Below, one piece after another: positions 26,307-33,796 of a stretch of DNA of 64,000 nt (within the stretch, counting starts at the first letter, position 1; every line of letters starts with the position of its first letter). Origin of the DNA: JBGPGW01 sp046349515 (lineage in GTDB: Bacteria > Pseudomonadota > Alphaproteobacteria > CADEGL01). Both the position numbers and the translations under genes were made by a program. Location of the stretch: assembly GCA_046349515.1 (NCBI GenBank), contig JAXMCE010000014.1, forward strand, positions 1-64,000, read 5' to 3'. The notes beneath the pieces were generated by a model. The model made no database searches and was not told the DNA's origin. It saw only the letters and a program-made list of their open reading frames with translations.

Positions 26307-26825
26307 GTGGATCCGGCGAAGCGAAAGAGCAGCTACGGCTACGAGGACTTGCTGGAATGCGCCCATGGCCATCTGTTCGGGCCAGGCAACGCGCGCCTGC
26401 CCTTGCCGCCATTGCTTCTCTTCGACCGCATTACCCACATCGCAGAGGCGGGAGGGGCCTTTGGCCGGGGCGAGGCCACGGCAGAGTTGGACATCACACC
26501 CGACCTTTGGTTCTTCAAATGCCATTTCGAATCGGACCCGGTCATGCCCGGCGCGTTCGGACTGGATGCCCTGTGGCAGCTCCTCGGATTCTTTCTCGGT
26601 TGGACGGGTGCCCCAGGTGCGGGCCGCGCGCTCGGTGTGGGCGAGGTCAAATTCAGCGGGCAGGTGCTCCCATCCGTGAAGCGCGTCACCTATCATGTGG
26701 ACGTCAAGCGCGTGATCACGCGCCAACTTGTGCTCGGGCTCGGGGATGGCACGGTCGTGGCCGATGGTCAGCCGATCTACGAGGCGAAGGCGCTGAGGGT
26801 CGGGCTTTTCGTGACTCCGTCTTGA
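26307..26825 (+). CDS. fabA: 3-hydroxyacyl-[acyl-carrier-protein] dehydratase/isomerase FabA
   Basis: A hot-dog-fold enzyme of 172 residues with the FabA signature 'FFKCHFESDPVMPGAFGLDALWQLLGF'. His73 and Asp87 match the catalytic pair. It dehydrates 3-hydroxydecanoyl-ACP and isomerises trans-2 to cis-3-decenoyl-ACP, opening the anaerobic unsaturated fatty acid route together with FabB. The GTG start is the only one close to the conserved N-terminus. The 150 bases upstream contain TATATA near 26196 but no convincing -35. Confidence 0.94.
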   Translation: MDPAKRKSSYGYEDLLECAHGHLFGPGNARLPLPPLLLFDRITHIAEAGGAFGRGEATAELDITPDLWFFKCHFESDPVMPGAFGLDALWQLLGFFLGWTGAPGAGRALGVGEVKFSGQVLPSVKRVTYHVDVKRVITRQLVLGLGDGTVVADGQPIYEAKALRVGLFVTPS

Positions 26826-26861
26826 TGCGGGGGCCGCACAGTGAGCGGAAGTGAGGGCAAG

Positions 26862-28085
26862 ATGAGACGGGTCGTCGTGACGGGCATGGGCATCGTCTCG
26901 AGCATCGGAAACAACAAGCACGAAGTGCTTGAGTCGCTCAAATCAGGGCGTTCCGGCATCCGTTTCAATGAGGAATATCGCGACTTGGGCTTCCGAAGCC
27001 ACGTCTCGGGCACGCCGCGGATCGATCTCGAATCGGCGATCGATCGCCGGCTGCGTCGGTTCATGGGCGACGGGGCTGCTTACAACTACGTGGCGATGGC
27101 CGAGGCGATCGCGGATGCGGGGCTGGCCGACGAAGACGTCTCGAACGAGCGCAGCGGTTTGATCATGGGTTCGGGCGGCCCATCGACCAAGAATTTGGTG
27201 CAAGCGGCCGATGCGCTGCGCACTAAAGGCGCCAAACATGTCGGACCGTTCATGGTTCCACGCACGATGTCGAGCACGAACTCTGCGACGCTCGCGACCC
27301 CTTTCAAGATCAAGGGCGTCAACTACTCGATCAGCTCGGCCTGTGCGACGAGCGCCCATTGCATCGGCAATGGCGCCGAGCTCATCCAGTTCGGCAAGCA
27401 GGACATCGTGTTTGCGGGCGGTGGCGAGGAAGTGCATTGGAGCATGACCGTCCTGTTCGACGCGATGCCCGCGCTGTCCTCCAAGTACAACGATCGGCCC
27501 GAAGCGGCCTCGCGGCCGTTTGACAAGGACCGCGACGGCTTCGTCATCGCGGGCGGCGGCGGCGTATTGGTGCTCGAGGAGCTCAATCACGCGAAAGCGC
27601 GCGGCGCCAAGATCTACGGCGAATTGGTTGGATACGGCGCGACGTCGGATGGGTTCGACATGGTCCAGCCATCGGGCGAAGGCGCGCGGCGCTGCATGGA
27701 GATGGCCCTGCGCGATTGCAAGGAGTCCGTGGACTACATCAACACGCATGGAACAGGAACGCCTGTCGGCGACGTGAAAGAGCTCGACGCCATCAAGGCC
27801 GTGTTCTCGACCCGTAATCGAATTCCCGCCTTCAACTCGACGAAGGCGCTGACGGGCCACTCGCTCGGAGCCGCGGGCGTGCACGAGGCCATCTACTCTC
27901 TTCTCATGCTCGAGCATCGCTTCATCTGTGCCTCCCGCAATGTCGAGACGCTTGATCCGGCCGCGGAGGGCATGCCCATCGTCTTGGCGAGACAGGACGA
28001 TGTCGAACTCAACTGTGTGCTCTCGAACAGCTTCGGCTTCGGCGGAACAAATGCCGCGCTGGCTTTTCGTCGCTTCGACAGCTGA
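26862..28085 (+). CDS. fabB: 3-oxoacyl-[acyl-carrier-protein] synthase I (FabB)
   Basis: A 407-residue thiolase-fold condensing enzyme. The nucleophile is Cys161 in 'SSACATSAHCIGN', and the two histidines are in 'NTHGTGTPVGD' and 'TKALTGHSLGAAG'. Pairing with FabA supports KAS I activity, elongating cis-3-decenoyl-ACP. ATG 26862 starts at the conserved 'RRVVVTGMGIVSS'; the GTG at 26841 would add seven residues. It follows fabA by 36 bases, and fabI follows. Confidence 0.94.
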   Translation: MRRVVVTGMGIVSSIGNNKHEVLESLKSGRSGIRFNEEYRDLGFRSHVSGTPRIDLESAIDRRLRRFMGDGAAYNYVAMAEAIADAGLADEDVSNERSGLIMGSGGPSTKNLVQAADALRTKGAKHVGPFMVPRTMSSTNSATLATPFKIKGVNYSISSACATSAHCIGNGAELIQFGKQDIVFAGGGEEVHWSMTVLFDAMPALSSKYNDRPEAASRPFDKDRDGFVIAGGGGVLVLEELNHAKARGAKIYGELVGYGATSDGFDMVQPSGEGARRCMEMALRDCKESVDYINTHGTGTPVGDVKELDAIKAVFSTRNRIPAFNSTKALTGHSLGAAGVHEAIYSLLMLEHRFICASRNVETLDPAAEGMPIVLARQDDVELNCVLSNSFGFGGTNAALAFRRFDS

Positions 28086-28157
28086 TTCGCGTTCGATCGT
28101 GAGACTTGGGTTGAGCTGCCGCGTCCGTCCCACCCCGAGAGACTGCGTGTCCGATCC

Positions 28158-28982
28158 GTGCCCCTAGCGGACGAGAACGGACTCCTCGTTGGCAAGCGCG
28201 GCCTCGTCATGGGCGTCGCCAACGACCATTCGATCGCGTGGGGCATCGCACGCGCGCTTCGCGATGCCGGCGCGGAACTCGCCTTGACCTATCAGGGCGA
28301 GGCGTTCGGCAAGCGGGTGCGCCCCCTGGCCGATTCGCTTGGCGCGCGTCTCGTGCTGCCGGCGGATGTCGAAGACGAGGCCAGCCTCGATTCGGCATTT
28401 GGGGCGCTACGGGAGGCATGGGGGCGCCTCGATTTTCTCGTCCACGCCATCGCGTATTCGGATAAGTCCGAGCTGAAAGGGCGATACGTCGACACCACCC
28501 GCGCGAACTTCCGGCGCACGGTTCTCATCTCTTGCTATTCGTTCACGGACTTGGCGCGCCGAGCGGCCGCGCTCATGGCTGGAGGTGGCAGCCTCTTGAC
28601 TCTCAGCTTCGCCGGCTCTCGTCGCGTCATTCCGAGCTACAACGTCATGGGCGTCGCCAAGGCTGCCCTCGAGGCAAGCGTCCGCTATCTCGCCGTCGAT
28701 CTCGGCCCCTCGGGCGTGCGTGTGAACGCCATTTCGGCCGGGCCCATGCGGACTCTTGCCGGTGCGGCGATCGGCGATGCCCGGCGCATTCTCAATCTCC
28801 ATCGGCGCCAATCCGCATTGGGGCGCGATCTCCGGCTCGACGAAGTCGGTTCGGCTGGGCTGTATCTCGTTTCCGATCTTTCGCGCGGCGTGACCGGCGA
28901 GATCCTCCATGTGGATTGCGGGCACCACGCGGTCGGCATGCCGCCCTTCGATGGGTCGGCGGCCGGTTCTTCGACCGATTAA
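28158..28982 (+). CDS. fabI: Enoyl-[acyl-carrier-protein] reductase FabI
   Basis: An SDR-family enzyme of 274 residues with 'KRGLVMGVANDHSIAWGIA' (cofactor site), 'PSYNVMGVAKAALEASVRYLA' (Tyr161 and Lys168 at the FabI Y-x6-K positions) and 'VRVNAISAGPMRTLAG'. It reduces trans-2-enoyl-ACP, the last step of fatty acid elongation. The second active-site tyrosine of E. coli FabI (Tyr146) appears as Phe152 in 'TLSFAGSRR'. The start is GTG 28158. It completes a fabA-fabB-fabI set. Confidence 0.9.
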   Translation: MPLADENGLLVGKRGLVMGVANDHSIAWGIARALRDAGAELALTYQGEAFGKRVRPLADSLGARLVLPADVEDEASLDSAFGALREAWGRLDFLVHAIAYSDKSELKGRYVDTTRANFRRTVLISCYSFTDLARRAAALMAGGGSLLTLSFAGSRRVIPSYNVMGVAKAALEASVRYLAVDLGPSGVRVNAISAGPMRTLAGAAIGDARRILNLHRRQSALGRDLRLDEVGSAGLYLVSDLSRGVTGEILHVDCGHHAVGMPPFDGSAAGSSTD

Positions 28983-29049
28983 AAAAGAGCCTCCATCACC
29001 TTGTCATAAGACCTAGATTTCTGTCGCCGGGCGTCCTATATGGAGGGCT

Positions 29050-29472
29050 ATGGCGAAGCGGCCTTATACGCACAGTCTTGAACGTCTCCGCGCGGCGGGG
29101 CTGAGGCCCACGCGCCAGCGTCTTGCGCTCGTTCGGCTCCTTTTCGATAAAGGCGATCGTCACGTGACCGCCGAGCAACTCCACGCGGAAGCGCAGGCGA
29201 ACGGCGTGTCCATCTCGCTGGCCACGATTTACAACAGCTTGCATCAGTTCACCGCCGCGGGCCTTCTCAGGGAAGTCGTCGTCGATTCGGTGCGGCGCTA
29301 CTTCGACACGAATATCTCCGGTCACCATCATTTTTTTCTCGAGGATGAGGGCACGCTCCAGGACATCCCGGGTGATCGAATCGCGCTCGCGGGGCTGCCG
29401 GAAACCCCGTCCGGAACCGAGATCGATCGCATCGACGTCATCGTTCGCCTGCGGGCCGCCCGGCAAGGATGA
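29050..29472 (+). CDS. irr: Irr-type iron response regulator (Fur superfamily)
   Basis: This 140-residue protein has the Irr layout: winged helix (recognition helix 'ISLATIYNSLHQFTAAGLL'), then 'SGHHHFFLEDEGTLQDIP' with the HHH motif at 92-94 that binds haem or metal, and no C-x2-C zinc sites. The N-terminal GCPWH haem regulatory motif of Bradyrhizobium Irr is absent, as in Rhizobium. Irr represses or activates iron genes according to haem state. It is 67 bases after fabI, and irr beside fabA/fabB is frequent in alphaproteobacteria. It is followed by a Fur-family-like palindrome. Confidence 0.87.
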   Translation: MAKRPYTHSLERLRAAGLRPTRQRLALVRLLFDKGDRHVTAEQLHAEAQANGVSISLATIYNSLHQFTAAGLLREVVVDSVRRYFDTNISGHHHFFLEDEGTLQDIPGDRIALAGLPETPSGTEIDRIDVIVRLRAARQG

Positions 29473-29483
29473 ACACCACCATC

Positions 29484-29504
29484 TTAGAATTAAATCAATT
29501 CTAA
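29484..29504 (+). promoter_or_regulatory. Candidate Irr/Fur-family operator upstream of rubrerythrin
   Basis: A perfect inverted repeat: TTAGAATT (29484-29491), spacer AAATC, AATTCTAA (29497-29504). The half-site TTAGAA...TTCTAA matches the half-sites of the alphaproteobacterial Irr (ICE) box and also recalls PerR boxes. The spacing is wider than the ICE spacing I know. It ends four bases before a -35 hexamer. The AT-rich block stands out from the surrounding GC-rich DNA. Confidence 0.6.
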
Positions 29505-29508
29505 TGTA

Positions 29509-29537
29509 TTGACGTCAGCATTGATAATTTGTATTTT
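29509..29537 (+). promoter_or_regulatory. Sigma70-like promoter for rubrerythrin operon
   Basis: TTGACG (29509-29514), a 17-base spacer and TATTTT (29532-29537). It lies about 105 bases before the rubrerythrin ATG, leaving a 5' leader of roughly 95 bases. It is among the best promoter matches in the window and sits directly after the palindrome. Confidence 0.65.
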
Positions 29538-29641
29538 TCTGTCGGAGTTTGATGGTCGCAGCCACCGGGGCGTAACCCCTTGGCGGCGGCCGAATTCTAG
29601 CCACCGGTCTCGGCGGCGCTTGTGAACGGAGGGAGCACACC

Positions 29642-30064
29642 ATGGCGAAACTGAAGGGCACCAAGACAGAGCAGAATTTGAAAGACGCGTTTGCCGGGGA
29701 ATCCCAGGCCAATCGACGCTATCTCTATTTCGCACAAAAGGCCGACGTCGAAGGGTTCAACGACGTGGCCACCGTCTTCCGCTCGACCGCGGAAGGCGAA
29801 ACCGGACATGCCCACGGCCATCTCGAGTTTCTCGAGGAGACTGGCGATCCGGCGACCGGCAAGCCGATCGGATCGACGGCGAACAATCTCCGCGCGGCCA
29901 TTGCGGGGGAGACGCACGAGTACACCGACATGTATCCCGGCATGGCCCGCACGGCCCGTCAGGAAGGTTTCGAGGAAATCGCCGACTGGTTCGAGACGTT
30001 GGCGAAGGCGGAGAAATCCCACGCTGGGCGATTTACGAAGGCGCTCGGCGAAATCGGCGGGTAA
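29642..30064 (+). CDS. Rubrerythrin-family diiron protein without rubredoxin domain
   Basis: A four-helix ferritin-like protein of 140 residues. The diiron ligand set is visible: Glu20, Glu53-x2-His56, Glu90 and/or Glu93, Glu124-x2-His127. The C-terminal rubredoxin domain of classical rubrerythrins is missing, so electrons must come from another protein. Members reduce hydrogen peroxide or protect iron homeostasis. A good Shine-Dalgarno (GGAGG) precedes the ATG. It is first in a likely operon with a CCG-domain Fe-S protein and DUF3501, both candidates for partnership. Confidence 0.9.
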   Translation: MAKLKGTKTEQNLKDAFAGESQANRRYLYFAQKADVEGFNDVATVFRSTAEGETGHAHGHLEFLEETGDPATGKPIGSTANNLRAAIAGETHEYTDMYPGMARTARQEGFEEIADWFETLAKAEKSHAGRFTKALGEIGG

Positions 30065-30088
30065 ACAGCCGACCGTCATCCCGTTCCG

Positions 30089-30118
30089 GCTACGGGGACG
30101 CGAAGGCGTCCCCGTAGC
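30089..30118 (+). terminator. Strong hairpin between rubrerythrin and the Fe-S protein
   Basis: GCTACGGGGACGC (30089-30101), loop GAAG, GCGTCCCCGTAGC (30106-30118): a perfect 13-bp stem with a four-base loop. CGTTCCCG, not a U-run, follows at once, so it is not a classical intrinsic terminator. It may stabilise the upstream rubrerythrin mRNA 3' end or attenuate read-through. Confidence 0.55.
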
Positions 30119-30170
30119 GTTCCCGCCGACCGTCATGCGTGAAGCGGCGGCTCAACCTCGGTAGGACCCC

Positions 30171-31517
30171 ATGCGTGAAGGCGGCCTCGACGCGCCCGTC
30201 CGCCATCCGATCGGCTGGAAGGACGAGGATTTCTACGACGAAGCCCGGCTTGATGCCGAACTGCGGCGTGTGTTTGACGTCTGTCACACCTGCCGGCGTT
30301 GCTACAAGCTGTGTGATTCTTTTCCGCGCCTTTTTGATCTGATCGACAGCGCGCCGACGGGCGAGCTCGATTCGGTCAAGAGCGAAGATTTCAAGCCCGT
30401 CATCGACGCCTGCACGCTGTGCGACATCTGCTTCATGGCCAGCTGCCCCTATGTGCCGCCTCACGAGTTCAACATCGATTTTCCGCACCTCATGCTGCGC
30501 TACCGCGCGGTCGAGTATCGGCGGAAGAAGCCTGGTCTTGTCGAACGGCAGCTGACCGAGACGGACCGCAACGGTGCCATCGGATGTCATGTCTCCGCGC
30601 TCGCCAACTGGGCGACCGCGACCGGCAATGCCCTCACGCGGCCGCTCATGGAGAAAACGGCCGGCATCGATCGCCGCGCCGAACTGCCGCGCTATGCGTC
30701 GAAGACGCTCGTGTCGCCGTCGCGCGCACGACCAAAGCCAAATGCCGCGGCGCCAGCATTCGGGAAACGTAAGGCCGTCATCTACGCGACATGCTTTGCG
30801 AACTACAACAGCCCTTCGATCGGCACCGCGACGGAGGCTGTTCTCGCCCATAACGGCGTTGAGCTCGAAACGGTGCATCCCCGTTGCTGTGGCATGCCTC
30901 AGCTCGAACAGGGCGATATCGCGCGGGTAGCCGATGGCGCACATGCCGTTGCGGCAGAGCTCATGCCATGGATCGAGCGCGGCTATGACGTGGTTGCCCT
31001 CGTTCCGTCATGCGCCCTCATGCTGAAATTCGAATGGCCGCTCATCTTGCCGGACGATCCTCTCGTCAAGCGCCTGTCCGAGGCGACCTATGATGTCGCG
31101 GAGTATGTCGTCGACATCGCGGGCAAGGAGGGTCTTGCGCCCGCGCCCGGGCCCATCGATGGGAGTATCACGCTGCACATTGCTTGCCATGCGCGGGCGC
31201 AGAACATGGGCCGGAAGGCAGCCGAGCTTCTGAAACTGATCCCCGACGCCAATGTCACGGTGATCGAGCGTTGCTCGGGCCATGGTGGCGCGTGGGGCGT
31301 CAGGAAGGGTAATTTCGACGTGGCTCTCAAGGTGGGGCGCCCCGTGGCTCGCCAGGCTGTCCAGGCCAAGACACGGTATTTGGCTTCGGAATGCCCGTTG
31401 GCGGCGGCTCATATCAGGCAAGGCATGGCGTTGGCGGAGGAGGACGGTGGGGAAATTCCCGCCACGACGCATCATCCGATCGAGCTTTTCGCCAAGGCCT
31501 ATGGGCTTGTGAAGTAG
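30171..31517 (+). CDS. Heterodisulfide reductase/GlpC-like Fe-S oxidoreductase subunit
   Basis: This 448-residue protein has two 4Fe-4S motifs near the N-terminus: Cys38, 41, 44, 48 and Cys81, 84, 87, 92, the last before 'PYVPP'. Two CCG-type domains follow. The first is intact ('HPRCCGMPQLEQGD'); the second is degenerate ('ERCSGHGGAWGVR'). The family includes GlpC, GlcF, LutA and HdrD, which pass electrons to or from quinones or thiols. No flavin dehydrogenase partner is encoded nearby; rubrerythrin and DUF3501 flank it. An electron-donor role for rubrerythrin is my inference. Confidence 0.82.
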   Translation: MREGGLDAPVRHPIGWKDEDFYDEARLDAELRRVFDVCHTCRRCYKLCDSFPRLFDLIDSAPTGELDSVKSEDFKPVIDACTLCDICFMASCPYVPPHEFNIDFPHLMLRYRAVEYRRKKPGLVERQLTETDRNGAIGCHVSALANWATATGNALTRPLMEKTAGIDRRAELPRYASKTLVSPSRARPKPNAAAPAFGKRKAVIYATCFANYNSPSIGTATEAVLAHNGVELETVHPRCCGMPQLEQGDIARVADGAHAVAAELMPWIERGYDVVALVPSCALMLKFEWPLILPDDPLVKRLSEATYDVAEYVVDIAGKEGLAPAPGPIDGSITLHIACHARAQNMGRKAAELLKLIPDANVTVIERCSGHGGAWGVRKGNFDVALKVGRPVARQAVQAKTRYLASECPLAAAHIRQGMALAEEDGGEIPATTHHPIELFAKAYGLVK

Positions 31518-31531
31518 CTGGGAGCGACACC

Positions 31532-32128
31532 ATGCTTTCCAAGCGCGAGATCACGCGGAACGACATTGTGCCAAGTGAGCGCTATGCGGCGGAGCGCGGC
31601 GATCGACGACGGCGCGTGACAGCGCTCAAACGCCGCCGGCGCGTCGAAGTGGGACCGTTCGCGACGTTCTACTTCGAGAACTACGAGACGATGCTCCATC
31701 AAGTCCAGGAGATGCTCTTCATCGAGAAAGGCGGAGAGGCGCAAATTCCGGACGAGCTCAGGGCCTACAACCCGCTCATTCCGAAGGGCGCCGAGCTCGT
31801 CGCGACCGTTATGTTCGAAATCGAGGATCCTGTCCGACGTGCGACCGTTCTCGCCACCCTCGGAGGCATCGAGCACGTGACATTCATCGAGGTCGGCGGC
31901 GTCCGGATCCTCGGCATTCCGGAAGGTGACCAGGAACGCTCGACGGAAGAAGGCAAGGCGTCTTCGGTCCAATTCATCCATTTTCCCTTCAATCGGGATC
32001 AGATCGCGGCCTTTCGCGCGCCCGGTGCGACGGTTCTCTTGGGCTTTGCCCATCGCAACTACGGTCACATGGCTGTCATGCCGGATGAGGTGCGCGCCGA
32101 GCTCGCGCGGGACTTCGACCTGGACTAA
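31532..32128 (+). CDS. DUF3501 family protein, function unknown
   Basis: This 198-residue protein shows no signal peptide, membrane helix or cysteine cluster. It opens 'MLSKREITRNDIVPSERYAAER' and carries 'RVEVGPFATFYFENYETMLHQVQEMLFIE' (about 38-66), a pattern I associate with DUF3501. It starts 14 bases after the Fe-S protein and the GGAG of its Shine-Dalgarno is clear. The family is recurrently found with rubrerythrin and Hdr-like proteins, so a shared pathway is likely. The biochemical role is unknown. Confidence 0.75.
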   Translation: MLSKREITRNDIVPSERYAAERGDRRRRVTALKRRRRVEVGPFATFYFENYETMLHQVQEMLFIEKGGEAQIPDELRAYNPLIPKGAELVATVMFEIEDPVRRATVLATLGGIEHVTFIEVGGVRILGIPEGDQERSTEEGKASSVQFIHFPFNRDQIAAFRAPGATVLLGFAHRNYGHMAVMPDEVRAELARDFDLD

Positions 32129-32132
32129 GGCT

Positions 32133-32633
32133 TCACTCGATCTTCTCGTCGGCCCGTGTCCCCCAGGCCTCGGTCCGGAGGATCCAGCCCTCATAGCCTC
32201 CGGCCTCGACTTTGCACCACTCGCCGTCGCACTTGAGGATACGGGCGACGACGCCGGGCTCGAGGCGAGCGATGGTGGTCGCGGATACCGAGCGGTCGCG
32301 GCGCAACGCCCGCACTTCACCCATCACGAGGATGGTTCGTCGGGACGACAACATGGCCTTGTTGACCCAGCCTTCGGTTCCTTCCCAGTCGCGGATCTTC
32401 CGCCAGACATCGAACTCCGCCACGACTTCGACGGGCATATTGCGGCGCTGATAGATCCATTCCACGGGATATCGTGAGCCAGGGCCGGTCCGGACGTTGA
32501 CCTCGTCCGCGCGGAGGCTGACGAATCGCGGAATCGGCAGGCCGCTTTCACCCTGCTCCGTTTCGGCCTGCACGACGCTGACCGAACACACGAGGACGAG
32601 GCAGGCGATGATGAGAGCGATCCGAGAGCGCAT
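32133..32633 (-). CDS. Exported SH3b-domain protein
   Basis: This 166-residue protein has a signal peptide (cleavage after 'VVQA', about residue 23) and two bacterial SH3 repeats: 'VNVRTGPGSRYPVEWIYQRRNMPVEVV' region about 45-95, and a second about 105-155 with 'GGYEGWI'. Such periplasmic proteins often bind cell-wall peptides or regulate amidases, but the target is unknown. It is convergent with DUF3501, with a four-base gap, and divergent from the dehydrogenase on its other side. Confidence 0.78.
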   Translation of the reverse strand: MRSRIALIIACLVLVCSVSVVQAETEQGESGLPIPRFVSLRADEVNVRTGPGSRYPVEWIYQRRNMPVEVVAEFDVWRKIRDWEGTEGWVNKAMLSSRRTILVMGEVRALRRDRSVSATTIARLEPGVVARILKCDGEWCKVEAGGYEGWILRTEAWGTRADEKIE

Positions 32634-32803
32634 GGTTCCGAGCGTCGACGATCGAGGTTTGGCGCGATGCAGCGTGCCGCGGCGGGGATTATAGGAAAGG
32701 CGAGGAGAACATGGTCAAGGGCTTGGTCGGCTCGCCCGGCTTCCTAGACAAGATCGGGCGGCCCTGGTATGGCAGATGAAACGATATTCTTGAAATCTCA
32801 CCG

Positions 32804-33790
32804 ATGGCGCAATCGAAGCCGGTCGTCGTTGTCACCAGGAAGCTCCCCGAGGCCATTGAAACTCGGATGATGGAGCTCTTCGACACGCGGCTGAATCGGG
32901 ACGACAAGCCCATGGCGCACGGCGAACTTGTCGAAGCAGCAAAGCGCGCAGACGTCCTTGTGCCGACGGTGACAGACCGCATCGACCGCGAGGTCATCAC
33001 GCAGGCCGGCTCCCAGTTGCGGCTCATCGCGTCCTTCGGCACGGGAGTCGACCACATCGACCTGGCGGCAGCCCGCGAACGGGGGATTGCGGTTACGAAC
33101 ACGCCGGGCGTCCTGACCGAGGACACGGCCGACATGACCATGGCACTGGTTCTTGCCGTGGTCAGGCGGGTGGCGGAAGGCGAGCGCCTTGTCCGTGCGG
33201 GGCGTTGGAGCGGTTGGGGGCCGATGTCCATGCTGGGGCACCGGCTGTGGGGCAAGCGGCTCGGCATCATCGGCATGGGGCGCATTGGAACCGCCGTTGC
33301 CCTTCGCGCGAGAGGCTTCGGTCTGTCGATCCACTACCACAATCGGCGCCGCGTCCATGCCTCGCTCGAGGCCAAGCTCGAGGCCACCTATTGGGAAAGT
33401 CTCGATCAGATGTTGGCCCATATGGACATCGTGTCCATTAATTGCCCGCATACGCCGGCGACCTACCATCTTCTCTCCGCGCGCAGACTGAAGCTCATGC
33501 GGCCGCACGCCTACTTGGTCAATACGTCGCGCGGCGAGGTGGTCGACGAGACGGCCTTGGCCCAAGCGCTGAGCACCGGCGCCCTCGCCGGGGCAGGGCT
33601 CGACGTGTTCGAGCATGAACCGGCCGTCAACCCGAAACTTCTCGACCTGCCGAACGTCGTGCTCTTGCCGCACATGGGCTCGGCGACCCTCGAAGGCCGG
33701 GTCGACATGGGCGAGAAAGTCATCATCAACATCAAGACGTTCTGCGACGGCCACAACCCGCCCGACCGTGTGCTCGAGACGGAATTCTAG
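32804..33790 (+). CDS. D-isomer-specific 2-hydroxyacid dehydrogenase (glyoxylate reductase-like)
   Basis: This 328-residue NAD(P)-dependent enzyme has the Rossmann motif 'LGIIGMGRIGTAVALRA', an NADP-compatible 'HNRRRV' after it, and the catalytic Arg in 'GSQLRLIASFGTGVDHI' region/'NTSRGEVVDE', with Glu ('DVFEHEP') and His ('LPHMGSAT'). It resembles D-glycerate dehydrogenases/glyoxylate reductases. The substrate is not provable from sequence. It is convergent with the ThiF-family gene. Confidence 0.83.
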   Translation: MAQSKPVVVVTRKLPEAIETRMMELFDTRLNRDDKPMAHGELVEAAKRADVLVPTVTDRIDREVITQAGSQLRLIASFGTGVDHIDLAAARERGIAVTNTPGVLTEDTADMTMALVLAVVRRVAEGERLVRAGRWSGWGPMSMLGHRLWGKRLGIIGMGRIGTAVALRARGFGLSIHYHNRRRVHASLEAKLEATYWESLDQMLAHMDIVSINCPHTPATYHLLSARRLKLMRPHAYLVNTSRGEVVDETALAQALSTGALAGAGLDVFEHEPAVNPKLLDLPNVVLLPHMGSATLEGRVDMGEKVIINIKTFCDGHNPPDRVLETEF

Positions 33791-33796
33791 CAGCGG

